Positions 47,952-59,600 of a stretch of DNA of 64,000 nucleotides are shown one piece after another. Every line of letters begins with the position of its first letter. Position 1 is the stretch's first letter. Both the position numbers and the translations under genes were made by a program. The stretch lies in assembly GCA_023512835.1 (NCBI GenBank), contig CM042092.1, positions 13,862,498 through 13,926,497 on the forward strand. Reading direction: 5' to 3'. The notes beneath the pieces are model-generated. The model was not told where the DNA came from. It saw only the letters and a list, made by a program, of their open reading frames with translations, and did not search any database. Source of the DNA: Taxillus chinensis (Eukaryota > Streptophyta > Magnoliopsida > Santalales > Loranthaceae).

Positions 47952-48534
47952 CATGTTTTCAAGCAATAATCATCAGATTAACAGGAGGAAGACTTGAGGA
48001 TCGGATTCCATAGTACTTCTAATTTCCACAAAAGATGGTCGAATTGCCTTCATCTTTAAGCTCTTTCCTTCTGTTTTTTTTCATTCACTGATTCTCTCCC
48101 TTTCACCCATCACCCGACGGTAACCTTCGGGTTGAAAAAACAAGGCCACCAATGTGTCTTTTCCTTTTTTGTGTCCAATAAATCCACCTCATCGCTAATA
48201 ATTAGCGTAACTTCCCAAAATCACCGAACCAAATTACGCCCCCAACTTTAAACAAGTGAAACAGTTATAACATTGTACACATGTCTCCTACGATATTTAT
48301 AAACTCAACTTTGTGGTGCCCGAAAACCACATTCCTTACAGTTCTGTTGCTGTGCGTGATCCTCAAAAATAAAACGAAATGATCATGCGTTATATATAAC
48401 TGAGTAAGAAGCAGAGACAATAGAAGCATGCAGGTGCAAAACTTTCAAACGTTGTACGTGTGAAGTTTCTGCAGGTTGTTGCATCATCAAACGTTGTATT
48501 ATATGTGTTTCACGTTTTTCTCAGCATCTCATGA

Positions 48535-48919
48535 TCAGTTCTGATCGGTTCCTCTGATCATTTTGTAGACGAAGGCACCCGACAACATGCCCACTGTGGG
48601 CCCAACGCAGTACACCCATAATCCCTCGTACTCGCGCAAAATCACGGCTGGCCCAGCGCTTCTCGCCGGGTTCATGGATGCCCCAGAAACAAGCCTGCTC
48701 GCCAATTTTCATAAATATATACAAGTACGTAAGCCCTTTAATTATTATTTTAGCAGCAGTTTTACTTTCTAATTAATAATATCTTTACACAAAAAAAATA
48801 CAAAATCACTGGTTACCCACCCTGCAACGAAAACGTTCAGTACTATCGTCATCCCAACAACAATCCCTCCTAGTTTCGCATTCTGCATAGATAATTAATT
48901 TCAAGAAGAGAAGCTTCAA

Positions 48920-48957
<38 letters not shown>

Positions 48958-49570
48958 CCATGTGAAGATTATAAAGAAGGGGAAAATACATTCGATTGAA
49001 ATAATAAGTGTGTATAATTTTATGTATTATTTAATTATTCAGTTAATTTTTGTAGTATTTTTTATTTTATAATTATTTTTTAGTTAATTTTATTTAATTA
49101 TGATATTTTAGGTGATTATGATTTATTAAATATTATTTTTGTTATTTTAGCTGTTTGCTGTATTAATTTTTACTTTATAATTTTTGTATTCGATCAAATA
49201 AAAATTTTATGTATTTTTTTGATTCCGGCATCTAACTCTATATTATTAAAATTAAGGTTAGTCAGTTTGATTTATATATATTGGTTCTTGACGGATTCCA
49301 TATTATTTCGATTAAGATTGATCGGTTTGTTTTGGTTTGTTTTCACTAATTTTATATACATTATTCTTTTGGAATAAACTATTTATTTAAAAATGTTCGC
49401 GCCCTATTATTACATTGTTATTGTGTTTTTTTATCACTAAATAAAAATAATAATTCTTAAATAAATATTATTTTAGTAAATTTAAGCTATTTATTTATTT
49501 ACATTAGGGTAGCTCTTTCTGAAGTATTTTAGTTCTAGAACTCATATACAATAATAACATATATAATATT

Positions 49571-49630
<60 letters not shown>

Positions 49631-49954
49631 AAAAGGAGATTATATAAATATAATACGTACCGCTCTTTTATCTGTGGAAATTCCTTGGATGACAAACATA
49701 AGGAGGAAGGAGATGATTATTTCCATAACCAAGGACTGGCGAATAGATCCTGTGGGGACAGTTCCAAAATATTGTTTTGGGGTTATATCGAAAAGCAGTG
49801 CAAGTGTCCCGCTTGCCAATACCGATCCCATTACCTGCGATGCCATATACAACGGAACCTATATATATATATATTCACATTAATGCAGACAACAATAATC
49901 CATTAGTTACTTGTTATTTTTCCATGATAAAATATATGTAAACCATACTTCGTT

Positions 49955-49997
<43 letters not shown>

Positions 49998-50725
49998 GTA
50001 TGTCAACTAATTTACGGTATCTTAAAATTGTGAAATTGGCTTTTCGTGTGAAATTGTGCAGTGAACAATTATGATTTATTTATATAATTTCAATGATACA
50101 TAAGATTAATTTTTTTAACACCACAAAAGGCTAGAATATATAAAAAAAAAAAAAACCAGTAATAAATAAATATTTGGACTTAATGGTTAGAGATTTTGGA
50201 TCAATTTCATATAACAAGTACCTGCCATGAGGGAAAGCCTTGAAAGATTGCAAATGTGATGGTGACAGCGGGGTTGAAGTGAGAACCTGAAATGTGTCCG
50301 ACGGAGTAAATCATGACCATCACTATAAGCCCCCACGTCACGCATATTCCCGGAAAAGTTACCACGCCGTCAAAACTTTTATTCACCACCACCGACCCAC
50401 ACCCCGCAAATACTATGAAATAAGTCCCAACAACCTCGGCAATCAACTAATTAAACCCAAAGAAAAAGGAAACAAAAAAGAAGAACAAGGGTGAAAACAA
50501 ACACATAATATATAATAATTAGTTGAGATATATATATGTATATATATTAATATCATAATCAATGAATAGAATAATGGTTTGTTTGTTTTTTTTTTGGTCG
50601 CATGCATATGCACTAACCTTCTGTGAGATGGTTATGACAGACTCGGGGCAACCAAAGAGGGATGAACTGTCACGAGCTGTGGAACGGACGCCCTCTTCAA
50701 TGCTTGAATCATGTTTCTTCGCCAT
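48535..50725 (-). CDS. NIP1-like: Nodulin-26-like intrinsic protein (NIP subgroup I aquaporin)
   Basis: Five exons (50618-50725, 50222-50446, 49661-49858, 48821-48882, 48535-48694) give 250 residues; exon phases, including the 62-nt fourth exon, fit the NIP layout. It is a six-helix membrane channel for water, glycerol and small uncharged solutes. The two pore motifs are intact: [10 protein letters not shown] (Asn94) and [10 protein letters not shown] (Asn206). By spacing from those motifs, the aromatic/arginine filter is Trp74, Val194, Ala203 and Arg209, the W-V-A-R signature of subgroup I, which in known members passes glycerol, and often arsenite, but little water. The N-terminus is short ([12 protein letters not shown]). 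The protein stops at KMIRGTDQN, so the usual cytosolic tail with its phosphorylation site is nearly absent. Intron 3 holds a (GA)n run, and the acceptor of exon 3 is preceded by (AT)n rather than a pyrimidine tract. Confidence 0.9.
48923..48956. repeat. (AT)n microsatellite in NIP intron 3
   Basis: About 17 AT units, just upstream (gene sense) of exon 4. Confidence 0.9.
49572..49627. repeat. (GA)n microsatellite in NIP intron 3
   Basis: About 28 uninterrupted GA units, 34 bp from the exon 3 donor; CT in the gene sense. Confidence 0.95.
49958..49994. repeat. (AT)n microsatellite in NIP intron 2
   Basis: About 18 AT units. Confidence 0.95.
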
Positions 50726-51821
50726 GGATGACCGCTAGGGGCGCGGGGGAACAATATGATGATGGAAGGTTGGCCTTAAATCGGAAGTGAGATATTGTTT
50801 CAAATGTTTCAATTTTAGATATATGCTATATCTAGCATGAGGACGACAACGCTGGTTTTTTTACTTTAGTTGTTTTTTGTTGTTATTATCATTAAAAAAA
50901 TTTGTTTACAAAATCCATACCGATGATGATGGTGGCAATTACAAGTCCTGATTGGATTTGGGTCCATGAATCCTTTAACTTCTTGATGGCGAGCTGGTTC
51001 GGATGTTGTTTGTTGTGTGTTGTATGAATGTTGCATTTAATTAAGTTAAAAGTTATGTTTAGTTTTACATTAAATTTTATACAATTCACCAGAAGCACGC
51101 AAACCTTTTGTTTCCTTATATTACCATCTAATAACATATATAATAATTTCTTTTACTAATTATGAGCACAATCTAATTACTGTCGTCACATCTGCCTTCT
51201 AAAAATTAGTTGTAAAATTGATAGTACATATTTTTAATAATTGATAGTTAAATTATTTGGTATGCTATGTATAAAATTGATAGTATATTATATAAAACTT
51301 AGTAAAAGTAATTTAATATATACTATCAATTTTACACACAGTAAACCAAATAATTTTAATACTAATATTCACATATATTCTTTCATACACTGCAAAACGT
51401 AGAATATGATCTTACCAAATACAATCCACCAATCAACATAAAAAAAAATTGGCACGATTGATGGTCCCTGAGCGCGCACTGTTTCTCTATGCTAGGACAT
51501 CCCAGCAGCACTCTTAGACCAGACCAGACCAGACCACAGTAGAAGAAAGAGACCTCTCATTCCAATATTTTGTTTTGAAATCCAGAAGAGTCTCTCCTAA
51601 GAATCCAAGTGGCGGAATTTGTTTACAAATCAACTTGGGAGCCAAGATTTCATTATCGAACATTCTAAAATTTATTGACACTTACCAGTCACTCGGTACC
51701 AGATAGTGGCCTGGACTGGCATTCTCCACTAATTTTCTTATTACCCTTTTTCTTCTATGGAAAGGTTTTAATCTTACAAACCAAGAAAGACACAATGCAA
51801 AAGAAACTGATAACATCAGAC
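50726..51821. other. NIP promoter side and ARM gene 3' flank
   Basis: The NIP gene reads away from this interval and the ARM gene reads into it. No coding frame is supported. An inverted repeat at 51247-51360 sits about 520 bp upstream of the NIP start. 51510-51535 contains three copies of CAGAC. Confidence 0.45.
51247..51360. repeat. Inverted repeat upstream of the NIP gene
   Basis: Arms of about 44 bp (51247-51290 and 51312-51358) are near reverse complements. Both contain AAATTATTTGGT and AAAATTGATAGTATAT in their respective orientations. The loop is about 22 bp. Either a tiny MITE or the source of a hairpin RNA. Confidence 0.75.
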
Positions 51822-54715
51822 CTATTGCTTCAACGACAGTTTGGAACCACAGCTGGTTATAGGCAGATCACCAGGGGTGTACACCAAAGCCCTTTGCTGC
51901 AAGTGTCTCAAGCTCTGCTCCATGCTAACTTGAACCATCTCAGCCAGCATTTTCTTTGCCTTCTCAGATTGATCGTCACCATCAATGTGAGAGATTATAT
52001 TGCTCACAATGTTCTCTAGTGTGTCAGCATGAAACTCTGACCTTCGGTATGGAGAATCCCTCAGCAACTGCAGAAGCAGATGTGCTTTGGACTGAGAAGT
52101 CGATGTACCTTGAACAGTGAGCTCAAGAAGACCAGGTATCACGCCTTCTCTGAGAATGGGTTCCCTGTATTTCCGCCGGTCACTCTGGCATAACGTTAGG
52201 AGTGTCCCAACTGCATGTTCACGGCTCGGGAAGGATCCATTTTCGAGCATTTCAACAACTGCAAGCACCCCACCCTCTTCAGCAGTCAAAGCAGTCCTGC
52301 CTTCTTCAAACTGCACCAGCGATTCTATAAGCGCGCTGCATTTTTCAGCTGTCTTGGACGACCTTTTACAGGTTTTGAGCACATTAATTAAAGGAGAGAT
52401 CGGGTCTGCTTCTAAAATGATGCCAATGTTATTTGAATACGTTGACAAATTGTAAAGGGCCATGACAGCATCAGCCTTGGCTTGTGGGCTTTGGTCTCTT
52501 ATAATGTCGACGAGGAGAGGAATGGCACCAGAGGAAGTTATAATTGGCTTGTTAGTGGCAGAAGCGGACAAGGTGAGTAAAGCAGCTGTTGCGTACTCCT
52601 GCAGGTATGTGCTCTCCGAGCCAAGAAAATTGATTATTGGTTCCAGGGCTCCAGCATCTACAATGCTGATTTTATTTCTGCAAGACATTACCACGAGTAA
52701 ATGAGTTAACATTCAGGAAAAAAGCACATTCTTCAGTCTATTCAACCACAGACGGCAATCGAATTAGCACCAAAAAAAGACTGGCTGTATACAATTCCAA
52801 ACAAAATCACATAACCATCAAGCAATTACTAGTTAAAATCGCAGCCAAGTACAGAAACAATGTAATTATTATTATATTCAGCTATTATGAGTGACCACGG
52901 ACGTATTAAAAACTAGCCCAGGAGAAGAACTAACACGCCCAATGACAGGTATCAGATTCTCCAGTTTAAACCACAAATAGAAATAGTTAACCCAAAAGGG
53001 TCTACACTGTATAAAGAAATGCTCCAAAAGTAGGAAACACTAGTCTTCCTTTACCCAATGTCTTTATAAATCAAGTAAACCAAGCCCACTCTTCACTATT
53101 TTGAGTATTTGATCAATCAATTAAAAATGGCAGGTGCTTAAATCATAGTTGAAAACGATTCTCTGTTATATGAACTAAATACATGATACCCGCTTTACTC
53201 AAGAAAAGAAACCAAATTCCAAGAGATATATATACGGAAAACCTTAGCGTAAGAAAAGTAATTAACAAGACGACATAGGCTATGAAATTTCATGGACATT
53301 CCAGAATTGCCATGGGTGGGAATAACTTCTTATAGTAATGATCTGATCAACAAGAGGGTAAAGGTCACGTTGCATTCACGAAAACATTATGGTTCGATGT
53401 TATATTTTAATTTTTTGAAAAAGGTGGAACATAACTGACGAAATAACGTAAGATTCAAGTAGAGAATCTTAGAAGTAGAAGTAAAGATATACATCTAAGC
53501 TTAATTTTCCAAACATCAACCTTCACAAAAGGTCTTAATTTTTATTCCCATCGCGTAATATTATATATACTATCGCAACAAACGGAACCAGAATTATGAC
53601 TCGGAACAGAAGAGAAAAACACGACAAGAATAGCAGAGAGAGAGAGAAGGAAAGTCTAAACACTCTTTTACACATCACATGGGTCACGAAACTATGCCAT
53701 CAAATTGGAATGTATTCCTTAAGGCATATGTAATATTGTAGAACCTATTCACCATGTTTCACTTCAACAGTTCAACCCACTGCCATGGATCAGACGAACT
53801 TGAGACCAACTGTCATCAAGATAATTTGTTTTTTAGAAACATACTAAAAATTATGGTCACAAAAGCAACTTCTTTCCACGGTCTAAAGTTCCAAGCCCAA
53901 CTGTCGGCAGCGAATAAAACAACTCAAAAAGGAAGAGAAAAAGGGTGAAGTTTCTCAAAATTATTGAAGAACCCATTATCAGCATCGGGAATTTCAAAAG
54001 CATCAACTTTAGGGTAATAAATAATTGCAAAAGCAATAATAATAATAATAAGCAGCAGCAGCAGCACAAAGAGTCAAATCGATGCAAACCTCCATAAATA
54101 ATTCGGGAATATTTTTCTTTTCTTTCTCTTTTTTATGAGAAGACATTAAAAAAAGCAGAGAACGGATAAATCGTTTTCGATTTTAAAAAAAAAAAAGGGT
54201 GATTACCAAAAACAAAAATTTAAGGCTGAAGCATTAAATTGGGAATATTTAGAAGCTAGGGTAATCAACATAAACACTCGATACAAGAATCATGCGTCTA
54301 CAAAACTAATTTTGGTTGAGCAAGCACGAATGAATAAAGGAAACCCACAAAAAAAAAAAAAACCCATTAGGTGAATTGAAGAAGCGAAGAGAAGAGAGAT
54401 GGGGAAACATGAAACATACGATTCGTCCTTGACGGCGAGGTTGAGGAGAGCGAGGAGGGCGGACTCGTGGCAGTAGTAGGAGGAGGAGCAGAGCATGGCA
54501 ACGAGGGGGCGGATGGCGGCGGCGAGATGGCGCCGGAAGCGCGGCGAGGTTTTCGTGAGGCGGCGGATCTCGCGCGCCGCCATGATCCTGGAGTCGGCGT
54601 CGTCCGACCCCACGAGCTCCAGTACCTGCTCCACGGTGGGGCTAAGGCGGCGGCGTTGGAGTCGGTGCGGCGGCGATGAGAACAGAGAGACGTCGGGATC
54701 AGATTCCATATCCAT
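51822..54715 (-). CDS. ARM-repeat protein (PUB-like, without U-box)
   Basis: Two exons (54420-54715 and 51822-52677) give 383 residues, joined in phase 2 at VKDES-NKISIVD. The N-terminal 25 residues are basic and disordered. From about residue 26 the protein is a run of armadillo repeats: VEQVLELVGSDDADSRIMAA, RRHLAAAIRPLVAML, ALLALLNLAVKDESNKISIV, GALEPIINFLGSES and so on to GVIPGLLELTVQGTS, then a tail with AKKMLAEMVQVSMEQSLRHLQQRA. There is no U-box domain, so it is not itself an E3 ligase of that type. Related plant proteins of 350-400 residues (Arabidopsis At3g01400 group, from memory) have no settled function; some ARM proteins of this kind are elicitor-induced. The 1.74 kb intron is gene-free. 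The 5' flank (54720-54850) is GA-rich, as in many plant leaders. Confidence 0.9.
52678..54419 (-). other. Intron of the ARM-repeat gene
   Basis: Donor TC|GTATGT at 54420/54419 and acceptor TTGCAG at 52678. AT-rich with an AAT/AGC trinucleotide patch near 54035-54065. No coding sequence seen. Confidence 0.7.
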
Positions 54716-56209
54716 ATATCTGTTCTGCAGATACAGAACACAAAAAAGATATAGAGAGAGAGGAGAGAGAGAAGCGAAATCAGAGAGGGCTTGTGAAAAA
54801 AATCTACACTACGGAGACACAGAGAGAGAAAGACACAGCCTCTGAGGTTGAGAATTGAGGTCGGTAGAGGCAGGCGTGGGGTTGGCGTTAAGCAACAACG
54901 GTACAAGGAAGCTCCTGGGACCCACTCCTCCTGTGACTTAACATTTTAGTTTATTTTTTTAGTATATCCTTCAGATATTTTTTACTTGTAATCTTTCTTT
55001 TTAAAAAAAAAAACATTAATGTTCTTAATTATTAGATATTCTTATGCTTTTACATTAGATCGTGAAATTTAATTATTACTATAATGTGGAATTTTAAAAT
55101 ATTTTAAAAACAATTAACATGTGTTTTTTGCACGGGGCGGCTTGTTATTGGTTGACACGGATTCAATTGCTTTTAAAGTCGGGTAACGTGCATCTGTACT
55201 TAAGCATGGTGTATGTGTCTCCCTCCCACCGATCTTTTTCTGGGTCTTATCCGTTTTGGTAGTTTTTGTTTAAATACATAAATATGCCCTTATTCTCCGG
55301 CTGAATTTATTCGTTCATTCACTTTTTCCAACTTTATTCTCCTCCCCTTATTTTTGTTTTGTTTTTAAAAAAACTTCAATATCTCTCTATTTTTTTTAAA
55401 TGAAAAAATATATATTTGTCGAGAGTTATTATTTATTTTTAAAAAAATTTTATTCACTAAAAAAATATTTCTCACTCCAGTTTCTTTCTCTTGACTGAAT
55501 GAATAAATTTTTCTTATTTAAATAGAATATATAAGTATTAAAGTGTATAAAGTCGTGTTAAAGTTGCTCTTGCAAGCATTTATAAGCATTGCAATGAAAA
55601 ATCTAATTTATCCACTTGACACCGAACACATGATAATACATACCACAACCCAAAATTATAAATAAATAAATAATAGCAAATATAGGTGACTTCATACAAC
55701 AAGCCATAAAACAAATTTATCCACCTATTTGTCTCATATTTTCAACAAAATAATTAATATAGCACGTGCCCATGTTTAGATATATATTAAAAACAGTATT
55801 TTTAATTTTATTAAATAAATATCTTTTTAACTCATGAAAGTATTTTTTATATTTATAGTTTACCTAATACTATGTATAACTGGGATTGCGTAGCCAGTGA
55901 ATAACGTAACGACGTGATAACATATCAAATCATTAGAATAAAAAAATCATAACCATCCATATTATTATGATTTTACAGTGATACCATAAACTAGTTACAA
56001 AATATTTTTTGCTATAGTTTTGACGACATTATTTTGTGCTTGAAATTTGTTATTTTGGGTGCACCATTAGTTCTTCCCATGAATAGCTAGTTGACATGAG
56101 ATAATAAAATTTGAAAACTAAATATATAAAGAACACTTATCCACATAAAAGGTTAGTCATAGGGTAAGGGTATCTTAGCTAGTGTTTACCGAATAGAAAT
56201 CAGTAGGTT

Positions 56210-56610
56210 AAAAAGACCGGAGTTATGGTACTTAAGCTTATAAATGAGCCGAATCGAGCAAGCTTAGTGAGTTCAAGTCGAGCTTATACAGTAGCCAAAT
56301 CGAATTGATCCGAATTTGTATAGTAATTGAGTCAAGCTTGTACAGTATTGAGTCAAGCTCCTACAATATCAGGCTCAAATTCGAGTCAAACTTAGTCGAG
56401 TGAGTATCGAGCAAGTTATCGATTATGTCGCTTATTTAATGACATATACTTATAAATGAGTTAAGCACTTAAGCTGAGTTGAGCTTGTACAGTAACAAAA
56501 CGAGTCGAGTTTGAACGGTAATTGAGCCAAGCTTAAACAGTATTGAGCTCGAGTCAAGCTTATTCAAGCACGTATCAAGTGAATTGTCGAGTGTGTCAGC
56601 TCATTTACAG
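56210..56610 (+). repeat. Degenerate short-repeat array (GAGTCAAGCTTGTACAG-like)
   Basis: Phrases such as GAGTCAAGCTTGTACAG, GAGCTTGTACAG, GAGCCAAGCTTAAACAG and CAAGCTTATTCAAGC recur about ten times, separated by 20-40 bp. Such GAGCTC/AAGCTT-rich arrays occur in plant transposon-derived repeats; the exact family is not recognised. Confidence 0.55.
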
Positions 56611-59600
56611 ACCTATGAACATTTTCTAAGATGGCTGACTAGCTGAGAAGTTTCAACCTCTTAAAGTTACAAAATTGAAAAGAAAAATCTTGAATGGTCC
56701 ACAGAATGGGATGATGGAGAGTAAATAAAAAAATCGCATAAAAGACTCACATTTATTAAATCAAAACAAGACTTATAATAAATAATACGTATGTTAGATA
56801 ATGGATGTGATCAAACTAGCATAGGTGTTTAAGATCTGCGAGTTATTTTGGTTTTAAGTTCATTCTAGGTTTTGAGGCCATTCTGACTTTTAAAGTTATT
56901 TCAAGTTTTAAAGTACACTATGGGTTTTGAAGACATTCATGGTTTTAATGTGAATTTTGGATTATGTGTATATTTCATATTATGTATTCACTTTGGATTA
57001 TATGTGTATTTTGAATTATATGTTCACTTCTTATTATGTTGCATCTCAGATTATGAACATATTTTAGATAATGAGTGAACTTTAGTTTTTAAAATATTTT
57101 TCGAATTATGGAGATATTTAAAATTTTCAATAAAAAAAATAGGGCCTACAGTGATTCATGATTCAACAGTGGTCAATTATATAATTCAAGAATTGAAAGT
57201 TTAACTATAGTTGACTTAGAGTTTTTTGTATGCAATTGATGATCTCTCTATTGGAGACATTCATATAAGGCAATGATATAGCAAATTATAATTTGTTTAT
57301 TGAATATTTGTTGTGGAAGATTCAAGAAGATTTGAAAATTTATATAGTTGCCAAATATTAAAGATCCTCTCCATGCTTAGAAGATAAAGCAAAATGTGCA
57401 AAGGATTCTAGGATTTCTAAATCTTAAGGAGGCGCATCTCTATAAAACCCTTATATTTAATTTAATATATAAAAGAGCTCAATCCAAGCCTATCTTATTG
57501 TTTTCCTTTCAACCTGTCCTTTTTTAATTTCTATATAGAGTAATTCGTATCTCTCAATAATTATACAAATAAAAAATATCAATATTTCGTTTTTCAAGTT
57601 TCCCATTAGCTAGCCTGTTGAGAGATATCCATAAAGTTAAAAGCAAGAAAGCAATTAATTAAGGTTGATTTAATTTGATTATTGAATGATCTCCTTGTAC
57701 CAGAGAAAGTTTTAATGTGTGCCAAATCACTGCAACTCACTGTTGTACAAAGCCTCCTAAAAGGGCAGAGCTTGGTTTCCTTGGTTCCAGGCACCATCGT
57801 TGATTTATTAATGTTCAATAATTTACTGCAAAAGAATGTTTATATCCACAACTATGTCAAGGACTACTAAAAGTCTAATTTAAAGGCAATGCAAAATTGC
57901 GGCTCCTCGCTCCTTCCTGGTGTCATTGAAGCACCCCCTAACCTGTATATATAAAAACATATATGTGTACATATAATAATTAGGAGATGGATTTACAAGT
58001 TGCAAGAGAGCATTGGTGTTGAAATTAAACTATAATAAAATCACATGATAACAATGGATAAGAGGGCTCTTCTACATCCGTGTGTTGGCCACGCCACGCC
58101 TATTAGAGGAGATTTTGATAAACATCAAGTACTAATGAGGTGTTATACAAATGGAAGCACATGTGCTCATCACAGCCAAGGGTCAGCAAGCATACTAATG
58201 AGGTGTCATGTGCTAGCCACTGTTCTCATTCTCTTTCTTCCTCCATGGATTGAAAAGTTAGATTAAACCAATAGTAACAAGAGTCACTCGAACCTTACTC
58301 TTCCCTCTTAACTCCAACTTCAAGTCAAAACTTTTATTACCTTCTTGTTTAAGTTTTATTGCTAAGAATTTTTGTACATTTCTCTGTTGAGTCAAATAAC
58401 ACTTTCAATATATGTTCTCTCCCGAAGCAAAGTTGTTTACCTTTTCACATCAGCCCTATTTCCTCGGTAAGATCATTTGATATTATACCTTTGTAACAAT
58501 GATAAAAAATTTATCTCATTCCATACTCTTTGAAGAGTTTAGTTTGCATATGAAAGTTGATATAATATAATATATAATATATTATTAAAGAGATGTTAAA
58601 TAATTAAGTAATGTGTTTGGCTTGTCTTTGTTATAATTGTCATCATGATATTTTTTTCCTTTCTAATGCCTTTTCTTTTCTTTTTTATATATTTGTTATA
58701 AAGAGGAAGTAATTAATTATCTTATTTACCAAAAGCCTTCACGTTCGTGCTTTCTCAATTGCTATGTAAAACGGATTGGTTTGATTCATCACAGAATAGG
58801 CCTATACGGGCTTAGGCCTGTATTTTTAACGGATCAGAAATTATTTTGTCTGATTTGATCCTCATGCGAATCAGTCTATATTTGTTTATTTATTTAAAAT
58901 AAATATTATAAGTTAATTTTTATTAAATAATTTTAACTTTTTTATTTTAAATTATATTTAAAAATATATGTTTTTAAACTTTAGTTTTAAAATTAATAGA
59001 TTTAGGTTATATATACTAACATATTAAGTAAAATATGTAATGATTTTAAAAAACTATTATTTAAAAAAATAACAAACCAGCTCGCGAACGGGTTTGTGTC
59101 CGCACGAATTTGGTTTATATGGACCGGAGCGAAATGAACCGATTTATTTAAACCCATAATTAAAATGAACCAAAAATATTTTGATATGGTCCGTTCTACA
59201 GATCTAGTTGCACTGACAATCGAACTTCGCTGTTGTGGCCTCCAGTCACCACCACTTCTCTCCGTACGATTCGCAAATCAATGATCCATTTTATATTCCT
59301 AATTGCTATCCACACTTTTAGGTAATATATAAGCCTGCAAAGGCAATAAAAGAAAGCCGGAAACTAATACGAGTACGACTAGAAAAAGCAAAAGGTGGGC
59401 TTGAGAAATGGATTAATACTACATTACATGAAAGTGAAGCTGCTTAGTGGCTGCAAATAGCACCAAAGCTATTCGAACCCAGCCTGGGGAAAGGATCTGC
59501 AGCTTCTGTGGCCATGTGAAGAGCCAACAATAGGAGCTATATTTTATGATCAATCCTCTGCGGCTGGCAATCCAACACACCGGTTTGAGAAGTATATGTC

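Larger units (their letters stand above)
45111..48534. other. Intergenic DNA, AT-rich
   Basis: Contains a MITE (45193-45409), an (AT)n run (47909-47949), and the 3' flank of the NIP gene near 48400-48534. No coding frame is supported in the remaining sequence. Confidence 0.5.

Noticed and set aside
57682..57870. 62-codon plus-strand frame (contains LKGQSLVSLVPGTIVD)
   Set aside because: Somewhat protein-like, but isolated, with no family recognised and no extension by plausible splicing.
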